Below are positions 1-8,121 of a stretch of 64,000 nucleotides of DNA, one piece after another. A program made the position numbers and the translations under genes. The DNA is taken from NCBI GenBank assembly GCA_002695005.1, contig NZNT01000025.1, positions 229,595 through 293,594 on the forward strand, in the 5' to 3' direction. Position 1 is the first letter of the stretch. Each line of letters starts with the position of its first letter. Source of the DNA: Maritimibacter sp. (lineage in GTDB: Bacteria > Pseudomonadota > Alphaproteobacteria > Rhodobacterales > Rhodobacteraceae). The notes under the pieces are model-generated. The model searched no databases and had not been told where the DNA came from. It worked only from the letters and a program-made list of their open reading frames with translations.

Positions 1-46
1 CCCGGATGTGGCCGATGGGCTGCATATGAATCGTCTCACGCGTCAT
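1..46 (-). CDS. 5' end of an unidentified gene, cut by the window edge
   Basis: A reverse-strand ATG follows a GGAGGGG ribosome binding site with good spacing. Only 15 codons are inside the window, beginning MTRETIHMQPIGHIR. The phrase QPIGHIR recalls the N-terminus of TrmO-type tRNA methyltransferases, but this is far too short to name the product. The gene lies downstream of ccr in the same direction, separated from it by a terminator. Confidence 0.5.
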   Translation of the reverse strand, partial: MTRETIHMQPIGHIR

Positions 47-92
47 GGTCCCCTCCCCGATTCAATCGCACCAGAGAACCGCGAACCCGCGC

Positions 93-126
93 AAAAGAAA
101 AGCGCGCCGCCGAAGCCGCGCGCTTT
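93..126 (-). terminator. Rho-independent terminator of ccr
   Basis: Read on the reverse strand, an 8-bp stem AAGCGCGC/GCGCGCTT encloses a TTCG-containing loop and is followed by TTTTCTTT. It starts about 20 nt after the ccr stop codon. Confidence 0.8.
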
Positions 127-144
127 CCGTCAATTCGACCGGCC

Positions 145-1428
145 TCACTTGGCGTCGAGCACATCCTCGAGCGTGCGCAGACCCGTGCGCGGCGACTGCA
201 CCAGCACGGCCATGTTGCCCGGCTTGTGCTCGTTGCGCAGCATCTTCACATGCGCGGCCGGAATATCGTCCCACGGGAACACTTCCGACATGCAGGGGTC
301 GATGCGCCGCTCGACCATGAGCTTGTTGGCCGCCGCCGCCTGTTTCAGATGCGCGAAGTGCGACCCCTGAATGCGCTTCTGGTGCATCCAGACATAGCGC
401 GCGTCCATCGTCAGGTTATAGCCGGTGGTGCCCGCGCAGATCACGACCATGCCACCCTTCTTCACCACGAAGGTAGAGACCGGGAAGGTCGCCTCGCCGG
501 GATGCTCGAACACCATGTCGACGTTGTTGCCCTTGCCGGTGATCTCCCAGATCGCCTTGCCGAACTTGCGGACCTCGCCGAACCATTCCTTGTATTCAGG
601 CGTGTTCACCGTGGGGAGTTGCCCCCAGCAGTTGAAATCCTTGCGGTTGATGACGCCTTTCGCGCCAAGACCCATGACGAACTCGCGCTTGTCCTCTTCC
701 GAGATCACGCCGATCGCGTTCGCGCCCGCCGTATTGATGAGCTGGATCGCGAAGGAGCCGAGGCCGCCGGACGCGCCCCAGACCAGCACGTTCTGACCGG
801 GCTTGAGCTCATGCGGGTGATGGCCGAACAGCATCCGGTAGGCGGTGGCGAGCGTCAGTGTGTAGCACGCGCTTTCTTCCCACGTCAGGTGCTTGGGGCG
901 CGGCATGAGCTGCTGGGCCTGCACGTTGGTGAACTGCGCGAACGACCCGTCGGGGGTCTCGTAGCCCCAGATGCGCTGGCTGTCCGAGAACATCGGATCG
1001 CCGCCGTTACATTCCTCGTCGTCGCCGTTGTCCTGATTGCAGTGGATCACGACCTCGTCCCCCACCTTCCAGCGCGTGACCTTGTCGCCCACGGCCCAGA
1101 CGATGCCCGAGGCGTCCGACCCGGCGATGTGGAAATCGGCGCCATGCACGTCGAAAGGCGAGATCGGCACACCGAGACCGGCCCAGACACCGTTGTAGTT
1201 CACGCCGGCCGCCATCACGAGGACCAGAACCTCGTGACTGTCGAGCACGGGCGTATCCACGACCTCCACCTGGAACGACTTGTCGGGTTCGCCGTGACGC
1301 TCGCGCCGGATCGCCCAGGCGTACATCTGTTTCGGGACGTATCCCATCGGCGGGATTTCCCCGATTTCGTAAAGGTCTTTCTCCGGCGCTTCGTAGGCGG
1401 AGATGGCGGGCGCGTCGTCGAGTGCCAT
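145..1428 (-). CDS. ccr: Crotonyl-CoA carboxylase/reductase
   Basis: This 427-residue medium-chain dehydrogenase/reductase catalyses NADPH-dependent reductive carboxylation of crotonyl-CoA to ethylmalonyl-CoA, the signature step of the ethylmalonyl-CoA pathway for acetyl-CoA assimilation. Visible features are an N-terminal GroES-like domain with AGVNYNG (about residue 75), the insert IWGYETPDG (about 153) typical of the carboxylating enzymes, and the nucleotide-binding motif WGASGGLGS. The start MALDDAPA was chosen because AGGAGG lies 5 nt upstream of its ATG; an in-frame upstream ATG at 1515 lacks this. It is the partner of ecm (3.6 kb) and meaB (58 kb). A TTG-N5-TTGCGA element lies about 75 nt upstream of the start and recurs before ecm. 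Confidence 0.95.
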   Translation of the reverse strand: MALDDAPAISAYEAPEKDLYEIGEIPPMGYVPKQMYAWAIRRERHGEPDKSFQVEVVDTPVLDSHEVLVLVMAAGVNYNGVWAGLGVPISPFDVHGADFHIAGSDASGIVWAVGDKVTRWKVGDEVVIHCNQDNGDDEECNGGDPMFSDSQRIWGYETPDGSFAQFTNVQAQQLMPRPKHLTWEESACYTLTLATAYRMLFGHHPHELKPGQNVLVWGASGGLGSFAIQLINTAGANAIGVISEEDKREFVMGLGAKGVINRKDFNCWGQLPTVNTPEYKEWFGEVRKFGKAIWEITGKGNNVDMVFEHPGEATFPVSTFVVKKGGMVVICAGTTGYNLTMDARYVWMHQKRIQGSHFAHLKQAAAANKLMVERRIDPCMSEVFPWDDIPAAHVKMLRNEHKPGNMAVLVQSPRTGLRTLEDVLDAK

Positions 1429-1501
1429 GTGGGCCTCCTGGTCAAACAACAGATTGCCGCGATGCAGAATCGCGGGTGCTGATGCAGCATTACGGACGGG
1501 C

Positions 1502-1515
1502 TCGCAACATTGCAA
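1502..1515 (-). promoter_or_regulatory. Candidate operator TTG-N5-TTGCGA upstream of ccr
   Basis: The reverse strand reads TTGCAATGTTGCGA. It resembles a 14-mer directly upstream of ecm at 3506-3519. ScfR/RamB-family regulators of acyl-CoA metabolism bind TTTGCAAA-like sites, so a shared operator is plausible but unproven. Confidence 0.3.
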
Positions 1516-1540
1516 CCCTGATTACGGGCTTTTTGTAATT

Positions 1541-2947
1541 TTATGTCGCGTCGGATTCGACCGACAGCGGCCTGTCCGGGCACAGATGCGCGATGGATTG
1601 CGCGTAGTAATCCAGCACCGCGCGCTCATCCGGGTTCACGGTGATGCGCCCCTCGTCCTCCACAAGCACACGGCGGACGAGCAGGATCTCGACCCCCTGG
1701 TTCACCGGGTCGATACTGAGCGCGCGCGGCATGTGGATCTGCGCCCCCCGCTCGCGCATCTCTCGCACCAGCCGGGTAAAGCGCTCGGCCACCTCGGCCC
1801 GCGTCAGCCCGTCCTCGCGGGCCAGGACCGTCGCGACCACGGGCACTGGCAGGACCGGCACCACCGCCCGGATCCGCGCCATGATCCGACGGGCAAGCAG
1901 CATGGTCGTGCGTTCACCGACTTCCGGGTGATCATAAAGAAACGCGGTCAGCGACAGAGGCTCCCCCACACTCACGCTGGCATAGCCAAACCGCCGGAAC
2001 CGCCCGGTCACGCGCAGGATGATATGGCCGACCACATGGCGCACGATGTCGAAGGCGCGCAGCCGGAATCGGCGCACCCCGGTCTTGCCGGCGGCCAGCA
2101 GCACCCGGTCCTCCATCACCCTGTCGTAGTTGATCGCGACCGGCACAAAGACCACGTCGCGCGTCTCCCCCGGTTTGAAACCGTCGAGGATATAGGACAT
2201 GAGCCCCAGCTTCGGCTCCCCCACCGCCCCGGTGAGGCTGAGGCCCCCTTCCGGAAACATCCCCTGCGTCGTCCCGCTCTCGACCGACATGCGGATGTAT
2301 TGGGCCAGCACCTTGCGATAGAGCGCGTTGCGGCTCTTGCGGCGGATGAAATAGGCGCCCATCGCCCGGATCAGCACCGAGAACGGCCAGACCCGCGCCC
2401 ATTCACCGACCGCATAGGACAGGTGCGACCGTTTCCCGGCAAGCCATGTGACCAGAACGTAATCCATGTTGGAACGGTGGTTCATCACGAAGACGACCGT
2501 GGTTTCCGGCGGAATGGCCTCGATCACTTCGGCGTCGATCTGGTCGATCCGGACACGGTAAAAGCCCTTTGAGATCAGCCGGGCCACCCGGATCGCAAAG
2601 CCGAAATACAGGAACGCGGAAAAGCGCGGCACGATCTCGCGCGCATAGCGTCGGGCAAGCTCGAACCCCACCTGCTCCGGCACGCCCTCCTCCCGCGCGT
2701 GCTCCTGAATGGCCTTGTTCACCTGCGGGTCATAGATCAGCCGCTGGATCATGTCATAGCGGCGCGCGATCTTGAACGGCTCGATGGGCCGGGTCAGCCG
2801 CTGGTTCAGCCGGGCCACCGCACGCTCCATCCGGCGGCGAAAGAACCAGCGCACGGACGGAAACAGGAAATGGGACGCAAACGTCACGGCCGCGAAGGCG
2901 AGGATGAGGATCAAGGCCCAGAGAGGCAATTCCACCGTGCTTGTCAT
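1541..2947 (-). CDS. PlsB/PlsC-type glycerolipid acyltransferase
   Basis: A 468-residue membrane-associated acyltransferase expected to transfer a fatty acyl group to glycerol-3-phosphate or lysophosphatidate in phospholipid synthesis. One N-terminal hydrophobic segment (about residues 6-25) anchors it. The HX4D catalytic motif is NHRSNMD (His157, Asp162), and the substrate-binding motif FPEGG follows about 85 residues later. The length is nearer to PlsB-like proteins than to the roughly 240-residue PlsC, so the acceptor (G3P or lyso-PA) cannot be told apart. The start at MTSTVELP places the hydrophobic anchor at the N-terminus; the upstream in-frame extension is Arg/Gly-rich and not protein-like. 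It is transcribed toward ccr, with the 112-nt ccr leader between. Confidence 0.85.
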   Translation of the reverse strand: MTSTVELPLWALILILAFAAVTFASHFLFPSVRWFFRRRMERAVARLNQRLTRPIEPFKIARRYDMIQRLIYDPQVNKAIQEHAREEGVPEQVGFELARRYAREIVPRFSAFLYFGFAIRVARLISKGFYRVRIDQIDAEVIEAIPPETTVVFVMNHRSNMDYVLVTWLAGKRSHLSYAVGEWARVWPFSVLIRAMGAYFIRRKSRNALYRKVLAQYIRMSVESGTTQGMFPEGGLSLTGAVGEPKLGLMSYILDGFKPGETRDVVFVPVAINYDRVMEDRVLLAAGKTGVRRFRLRAFDIVRHVVGHIILRVTGRFRRFGYASVSVGEPLSLTAFLYDHPEVGERTTMLLARRIMARIRAVVPVLPVPVVATVLAREDGLTRAEVAERFTRLVREMRERGAQIHMPRALSIDPVNQGVEILLVRRVLVEDEGRITVNPDERAVLDYYAQSIAHLCPDRPLSVESDAT

Positions 2948-3107
2948 GGCTTTTCTTGGCCTGCCACGCGCGGTCGGACAACCACAAACTCCGCAGCGCC
3001 CGTCCCGCCCCGGTCCGCGTGTGCGAAATGCCACCCCCGAAACGAGGGGTAAGGGATTCCGGATTTCATGCTATCGTGAGTTATCCAAAGCAAACAGGGA
3101 GGGAGTC

Positions 3108-3452
3108 ATGGGGAGCTCCGCTTTGAAATCAATCGTCGCCGCGGGCGCGGCCTCCGCCGCCGTGCTGGCCGGGTCGCTGCCGGCCGCCGCACTGGACCGC
3201 CGGGTCACGATCGTCAACAACACCGGCTACACGATGGTCCGCTTCTATGCCTCGCACCGCGACGCGAAAAGCTGGCAGGAGAACATCTTCGGGAACAAGG
3301 TGCTCGCCAACGGCTACAGCGTCTCGATCAACATCGACGACGGCACCGGCTACTGCATCTTCGACTTCAAGGCCGTCTTCGATGACGGGGACGAGGTCGA
3401 GAGCTGGGGCAACAACGTCTGCGAGCTGTCGACCTTTACCTTCAATCCCTGA
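3108..3452 (+). CDS. Small secreted protein of unknown function
   Basis: A 114-residue protein with a clear signal peptide (hydrophobic Ala-rich core, cleavage likely near residue 28 after PAAA). The mature part has many beta-prone stretches, DDG turns and just two cysteines (in GYCIFDF and NNVCELS) that could form one periplasmic disulfide. AGGGAGG precedes the ATG at suitable spacing. I do not recognise the family. It sits alone between the divergently read acyltransferase and ecm. Confidence 0.75.
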   Translation: MGSSALKSIVAAGAASAAVLAGSLPAAALDRRVTIVNNTGYTMVRFYASHRDAKSWQENIFGNKVLANGYSVSINIDDGTGYCIFDFKAVFDDGDEVESWGNNVCELSTFTFNP

Positions 3453-3505
3453 GCCGGCAAAGGGCCGCGCACGATTGTAACCCGGAAATCGGGGCTTGCG
3501 TAATA

Positions 3506-3519
3506 TTGTTGCTTTGCGA
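3506..3519 (+). promoter_or_regulatory. Candidate operator TTG-N5-TTGCGA upstream of ecm
   Basis: The sequence TTGTTGCTTTGCGA lies 36 nt before the chosen ecm start and matches the TTG-N5-TTGCGA pattern upstream of ccr. It could be a shared control site for ethylmalonyl-CoA pathway genes. Confidence 0.3.
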
Positions 3520-3555
3520 TAAATGCTGCACCGCAACATGAAAGACGAGTCACCG

Positions 3556-5541
3556 ATGCCGACAGATCAGCCGACCCGAGACCGCCAAGCCGATCGTCCG
3601 TGGCTGTTCCGCACCTATGCGGGCCATTCCACCGCCACGGCCTCCAACGCGCTCTACCGCTCGAACCTCGCGCGCGGGCAGACGGGGCTGTCGGTGGCCT
3701 TCGACCTGCCGACCCAGACCGGCTATGACAGCGATCATGTTCTGGCGAAGGGCGAGGTCGGCAAGGTCGGCGTGCCGGTCGCGCATCTTGGCGACATGCG
3801 GATGCTGTTCGACCAGATCCCGCTCGAACAGATGAATACCTCCATGACGATCAACGCGACCGCCCCGTGGCTGCTCGCGCTCTATATCGCCGTGGCCGAG
3901 GAGCAGGGCGCGGACATCACCAAGCTGTCGGGCACCGTTCAGAACGACATCATCAAGGAATACCTGTCGCGCGGCACCTATGTCTGCCCGCCCGCGCCGT
4001 CCCTGCGCATGATTACCGATGTCGCGGCCTATACCCGCGAACACCTGCCGAAATGGAACCCGATGAATGTGTGTTCCTACCATTTGCAGGAAGCGGGCGC
4101 GACACCGGAGGAGGAGCTCGCCTTCGCCCTCGCCACCGCCACCGCCGTGCTCGACGACCTCAAGGGCAAGGTGGACGAAGCCGACTTCCCGGAAATGGTC
4201 GGGCGCATCTCGTTCTTCGTGAACGCGGGCATCCGCTTCGTCACCGAGATGTGCAAGATGCGCGCTTTCGTGGAACTGTGGGACGAGATCACGCGCGAAC
4301 GCTACGGGGTGGAGGACGAGAAATTCCGCCGCTTCCGCTACGGCGTGCAGGTAAACTCCCTCGGCCTGACCGAGCAGCAGCCGGAGAATAACGTCTACCG
4401 CATTCTCATCGAAATGCTCGCCGTGACGCTGTCGAAAAAGGCCCGCGCCCGTGCCGTGCAATTGCCGGCCTGGAACGAAGCACTCGGCCTGCCGCGCCCG
4501 TGGGATCAGCAATGGTCGCTCCGTATGCAGCAGATCATGGCTTTTGAAACCGACCTTCTGGAATATGACGACCTGTTCGAGGGCAACCCTGCGGTCGAGA
4601 AAAAGGTCGCGGAACTCAAGGAAGGCGCGCGCGCCGAACTGGCCCAGATCGACTCGATGGGTGGCGCGGTGAAATCCATCGAATACATGAAATCCCGGCT
4701 CGTGGAATCGAACGCCGAACGCATCGCCCGGATCGAGGGCGGCGACACCACCGTCGTCGGCGTGAACAAGTGGACCGACGCCGCGCCCTCCCCCCTCACC
4801 TCCGGACCCGAGGCGATCATGGTCGCCGACCCCGAGGCCGAGGCCGATCAGGTCGCCCGCCTTCGCGACTGGCGCGACACCCGCGATGACAGCGCGGTTC
4901 AGGCCGCGCTGGAAGAGCTTCGCGCGGCGGCCCGTTCGGGCCAGAACGTCATGCCCGCCTCCATCAAGGCCGCCAAGGCGGGGGCCACCACCGGCGAATG
5001 GGGCGACGCGGTGCGCGCCGAATTCGGCCAGTATCGCGGTCCGACCGGCGTGTCGAAAAACCCCTCCAACCGGACCGAGGGTCTCGACGATATTCGCGAC
5101 CGGGTCGCCGCCGTTTCGGATGCGCTTGGCGAGAAACTCAAATTCCTCGTCGGAAAACCCGGCCTCGACGGCCATTCCAACGGCGCCGAACAGATCGCCG
5201 CCCGCGCCCGCGATTGCGGCATGGATATTACCTACGACGGGATTCGCCTGACCCCCGAGGAAATCGTGTCCTCCGCCGCCGAGTCCGGTGCGCACGTCGT
5301 CGGATTATCCATCCTGTCGGGGTCGCACGTCCCGCTGGTCGAGGATCTGATGGACCGGATGCGCGCTGCGGGACTGGGCCATATTCCCGTCGTCGCAGGC
5401 GGTATTATCCCCGAGGCCGACGCCGAGCGCCTGCGCGCGATGGGCGTCGCGAAAGTCTATACACCGAAGGATTTTCAGCTGAACGCGATAATGGACGACA
5501 TCGTGACTTTGGTCGATCCGAAGGCCCGCGCTGCGGAATAG
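3556..5541 (+). CDS. ecm: Ethylmalonyl-CoA mutase (coenzyme B12-dependent)
   Basis: A 661-residue adenosylcobalamin-dependent mutase that rearranges (2R)-ethylmalonyl-CoA to methylsuccinyl-CoA, directly after Ccr in the ethylmalonyl-CoA pathway. The large N-terminal TIM barrel carries RTYAGHSTA and FDLPTQTGYDSDH. The C-terminal B12 domain carries the base-off motif DGHSNG with cobalt-ligand His540, and a SGSH motif further on. The start is uncertain: in-frame ATGs at 3523, 3538 and 3556 all have weak ribosome binding sites; 3556 (MPTDQP) has a GACGAG 6 nt upstream. Its activity would be protected by MeaB, encoded at 58 kb rather than next door. Confidence 0.93.
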   Translation: MPTDQPTRDRQADRPWLFRTYAGHSTATASNALYRSNLARGQTGLSVAFDLPTQTGYDSDHVLAKGEVGKVGVPVAHLGDMRMLFDQIPLEQMNTSMTINATAPWLLALYIAVAEEQGADITKLSGTVQNDIIKEYLSRGTYVCPPAPSLRMITDVAAYTREHLPKWNPMNVCSYHLQEAGATPEEELAFALATATAVLDDLKGKVDEADFPEMVGRISFFVNAGIRFVTEMCKMRAFVELWDEITRERYGVEDEKFRRFRYGVQVNSLGLTEQQPENNVYRILIEMLAVTLSKKARARAVQLPAWNEALGLPRPWDQQWSLRMQQIMAFETDLLEYDDLFEGNPAVEKKVAELKEGARAELAQIDSMGGAVKSIEYMKSRLVESNAERIARIEGGDTTVVGVNKWTDAAPSPLTSGPEAIMVADPEAEADQVARLRDWRDTRDDSAVQAALEELRAAARSGQNVMPASIKAAKAGATTGEWGDAVRAEFGQYRGPTGVSKNPSNRTEGLDDIRDRVAAVSDALGEKLKFLVGKPGLDGHSNGAEQIAARARDCGMDITYDGIRLTPEEIVSSAAESGAHVVGLSILSGSHVPLVEDLMDRMRAAGLGHIPVVAGGIIPEADAERLRAMGVAKVYTPKDFQLNAIMDDIVTLVDPKARAAE

Positions 5542-5694
5542 TCCGCGCCAGTGGCGAATTGGTTAATGCAGACAACCGCCTAGCCGGCCTCGCCGCCGCA
5601 CAAATCATTGTGTGCGGGCACTATCTTTCGTATTGATATACTCGTAAGTAGCGTTTTGACTGCGATATTAATTGCGAAACCAAGGACCACTCAC

Positions 5695-6036
5695 ATGAAA
5701 ATCAACCTTAAAGGGTTATCCAGAAAAGAGCTCGAGAAACTCCGCGCCGATGTCGACAAGGCCCTGGAACGGGTCGAGGAAGACGAAAAGCGCGCGGCCC
5801 TCGTCGCGGCGCAAAAGGCGGCCAAGTCGTTCGGCTATTCTCTCGAGGATCTCTCGGACGTGAAAGCCGGCAAGCCCGCCAAGGCCAAGAAAGCCGGCGA
5901 CGGTCGCAGCAAGGTCGCGCCGAAATACCGCAACCCCGACGAGCCGACCGTCACCTGGACCGGCCGCGGGCGCAAACCCAAATGGGTCGAGGCGCATCTC
6001 GCCAACGGGGGTAAACTCGAAGATGTCCTGATCTGA
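5695..6036 (+). CDS. H-NS family nucleoid protein (HvrA-like)
   Basis: A 113-residue DNA-binding protein. The N-terminal half is a charged coiled-coil (residues 8-50) for dimerisation; a Lys/Ala-rich linker follows. The C-terminal H-NS motif YRNPDEPTVTWTGRGRKPKW (about 77-96) contains the AT-hook-like core GRGRKPKW. In Rhodobacter the relative HvrA modulates photosynthesis and nitrogen-fixation genes; the targets here are unknown. The gene stands alone, with an AT-rich upstream region (5600-5690) and two consecutive terminator hairpins downstream. Confidence 0.9.
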   Translation: MKINLKGLSRKELEKLRADVDKALERVEEDEKRAALVAAQKAAKSFGYSLEDLSDVKAGKPAKAKKAGDGRSKVAPKYRNPDEPTVTWTGRGRKPKWVEAHLANGGKLEDVLI

Positions 6037-6044
6037 AACAGCTC

Positions 6045-6077
6045 GGCCCGCGCGGGGGCAATTGCGCGGGCCGTCTT
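6045..6077 (+). terminator. Terminator of the H-NS-like gene
   Basis: A perfect 9-bp stem GGCCCGCGC/GCGCGGGCC with a 10-nt loop is followed by GTCTTT, beginning 8 nt after the stop codon. Confidence 0.8.
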
Positions 6078-6092
6078 TCGGTCGGATAAAAG

Positions 6093-6121
6093 AAAAACCG
6101 GTGCCGGTAGCGCCGGTTTTT
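6093..6121. terminator. Second, bidirectional terminator hairpin
   Basis: A 12-bp stem (AAAAACCGGTGC/GCGCCGGTTTTT, one G-U pair) encloses CGGTA, with an A run on one side and a T run on the other, so it could stop transcription in both directions. Confidence 0.8.
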
Positions 6122-6193
6122 CTGTGCCCGATCACGGGTTTTCATCCCCGCCCCGGCCGATATGATCGCCGCCGAGACTTACGGGAGTTCGAG

Positions 6194-7180
6194 ATGAAAA
6201 CGCGCAAACTGGGCCACACCGGCCTCGACGTATCCGCCATCGCCCTTGGCTGCATGAGCTTCGCCGGGTTCTACGGCGCCTCCAGCCGGGACGAGGCGTT
6301 CGCAACGCTGGACGCCGCCCGTGACGCCGGGATCACCTTTCTCGACACCGCCGAGATGTATGGCAAGGGCCTCTCGGAAACCCTGATCGGGGAGTACCAG
6401 AAGGACCAGGGCCACCGCTTCCAGATCGCGACCAAGGGCGGCATCGTCATCGGCGCCCCGCGCGGCACCGCCGACAATTCCTATGACCACCTGCGCGCCC
6501 ATCTCGAACAATCGCTGGAGCGGCTCGGCGTGGACAGCGTCGAATTGTTCTACGTCCACCGCCGCGAATTTCCCCGCCCGATCGAAGAAGTCACCGAGGG
6601 GCTGGAGCGGATGCGCGAGGAGGGGCTGTTCACCGGCTTCGGCTTCTCCGAGATTTCTCCCGCCGCCCTGCGCCGCGCAGCCTCGGTCGCCCCTGTCTCG
6701 GCCGTTCAGAACGAATACTCCCTGTGGACGCGCCTGCCGGACCTCGGGATGATCCAGACCTGTAAGGCGCTTGGCACCACCTTCGTCCCCTTCTCCCCCC
6801 TCGGGCGCGGGATCTTCAGCGACCGCACCCTCGACCCGGCCTCCTTCGGCGACACGGACTTCCGCAAGAACAACCCCCGCTTCGTCGCGCCGAACTTCAG
6901 CCACAACATGGACCACGTCGACGCCCTGCGCACCTTCGCGCGCGATCGCGGCTGGACGACCGCCGCCGTGGCGCTCGCCTGGACGCTCGATCAGGGCGAC
7001 CACATCGTCCCGATCCCCGGCACCCGCAGCCCGCAGCACCTTCTGGAATGGGCGGATGCGGACGAGATCATCTTCACCGACTCCGACCGCGCCGCTCTGG
7101 ACGAGATCATGCCGGTGGGCTGGGCGCACGGCGACCGCTACTCGGACGCGCAGATCGTCGGGATCGAACGCTACTGCTGA
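6194..7180 (+). CDS. Aldo/keto reductase
   Basis: A 328-residue NADPH-dependent oxidoreductase of the aldo/keto reductase superfamily (YajO/Tas or potassium-channel-beta-like group). The full catalytic tetrad is visible: Asp51 (FLDTAEMYG), Tyr56, Lys81 (ATKGG) and His122 (FYVHRR). The C-terminal cofactor segment IPIPGTRS is typical. The physiological substrate cannot be told. ATG follows GGGAG at good spacing. The 3' end overlaps the stop of the convergent EamA transporter by 10 bp. Confidence 0.9.
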   Translation: MKTRKLGHTGLDVSAIALGCMSFAGFYGASSRDEAFATLDAARDAGITFLDTAEMYGKGLSETLIGEYQKDQGHRFQIATKGGIVIGAPRGTADNSYDHLRAHLEQSLERLGVDSVELFYVHRREFPRPIEEVTEGLERMREEGLFTGFGFSEISPAALRRAASVAPVSAVQNEYSLWTRLPDLGMIQTCKALGTTFVPFSPLGRGIFSDRTLDPASFGDTDFRKNNPRFVAPNFSHNMDHVDALRTFARDRGWTTAAVALAWTLDQGDHIVPIPGTRSPQHLLEWADADEIIFTDSDRAALDEIMPVGWAHGDRYSDAQIVGIERYC

Positions 7181-8121
7181 GGCGCGTCCTGCGCCACCTC
7201 GCCGGACCGGCGCGGCGCCCGCCCCTCCTCGTGCTTGAACAGAAGCGCCAGCGCCAGCGCCGTCAGGACCAGCCCCGCCAGCGCACGCGGGTCCGGCAGC
7301 CCGTGGCCGAAGGCGACCTCCCACACGATGACCCAGCCGGGGGTGAGATAGGTATATGCCATGACCTTGGCCCCCGGCAGCCGCATCGAGGCGAAGTTCA
7401 GTGACACGAAGGTCATCCCCATCGCCCCGACGGACAGATACCCGAGCGCGATCCAGACCAGCGGGGGCAGGCCCGCGAAATCCGTCGCCGCCAGGTCGCG
7501 CCAGCCATAAAGCGTAAGCACGACCGTCCCGGCCGTCAGCACGAGGAAAGAGGATGACACCGCGTTCTCCCCCCGGCTCAGGCGGCGCATGAGCGGGACG
7601 TAAAGCGCATGGGCCACACAGCCGAGGAAATAGACCGCCTCGCCCCGCCCGACCTCGAAGGCCAGAAGCCGCGCGGGATCGCCGCGAAAGATGACCCAAA
7701 GCGCCCCAACCGCGCCGACCAGAAGCGCCAGCGCGATCCGCCGCGTCGTCACCTGCCGCAGAAGCACCCATGAAAACAGCGCCGTCATCACCGGCATCAG
7801 CGTCATCACCGCCGAGGCCGACACGGGCGCCGCCGTCTTCAGCCCCTCGAACATCAGGACGAAATAGGTGCCGAACACCCCGCCCAGCAGCAGCCAGCGC
7901 CATGGCGCGCGCGCGTCGGTCAGGCGGATCTTGCCGGTCACGAGGCCAAGCAGCCCCACGAAGACCGCCGCGCAGGCGAACCGCATCGCCTGCATCGCCA
8001 CCGGGTCGATCAGGTTCGCGGTCAGCGCACCGAGCGTGAACGACCCCGCGACGAGGATCGAAAACAGCAGCATCGCGCCGTGGCCCTTGAGCGCCTCGGT
8101 CCCGCCGTAGCGCGCGCTCAT
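7171..8121 (-). CDS. EamA/DMT-family transporter
   Basis: A 316-residue inner-membrane protein with about ten hydrophobic segments arranged as two EamA repeats, typical of drug/metabolite transporters that export amino acids or other small metabolites. The substrate is not predictable. The start MSARYGG overlaps the stop of the upstream LysR gene by an ATGA, so the two are translationally coupled and the regulator probably controls this transporter. A longer in-frame form starting at 8223 would be inside the LysR gene and is unlikely. Confidence 0.88.
   Translation of the reverse strand: MSARYGGTEALKGHGAMLLFSILVAGSFTLGALTANLIDPVAMQAMRFACAAVFVGLLGLVTGKIRLTDARAPWRWLLLGGVFGTYFVLMFEGLKTAAPVSASAVMTLMPVMTALFSWVLLRQVTTRRIALALLVGAVGALWVIFRGDPARLLAFEVGRGEAVYFLGCVAHALYVPLMRRLSRGENAVSSSFLVLTAGTVVLTLYGWRDLAATDFAGLPPLVWIALGYLSVGAMGMTFVSLNFASMRLPGAKVMAYTYLTPGWVIVWEVAFGHGLPDPRALAGLVLTALALALLFKHEEGRAPRRSGEVAQDAPQQ

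Noticed and set aside
3550..5295. Long open frame of 581 codons antisense to ecm
   Set aside because: It is rich in His/Gly/Arg typical of a GC-rich shadow, has no ribosome binding site or motif, and the forward frame is a clear mutase.
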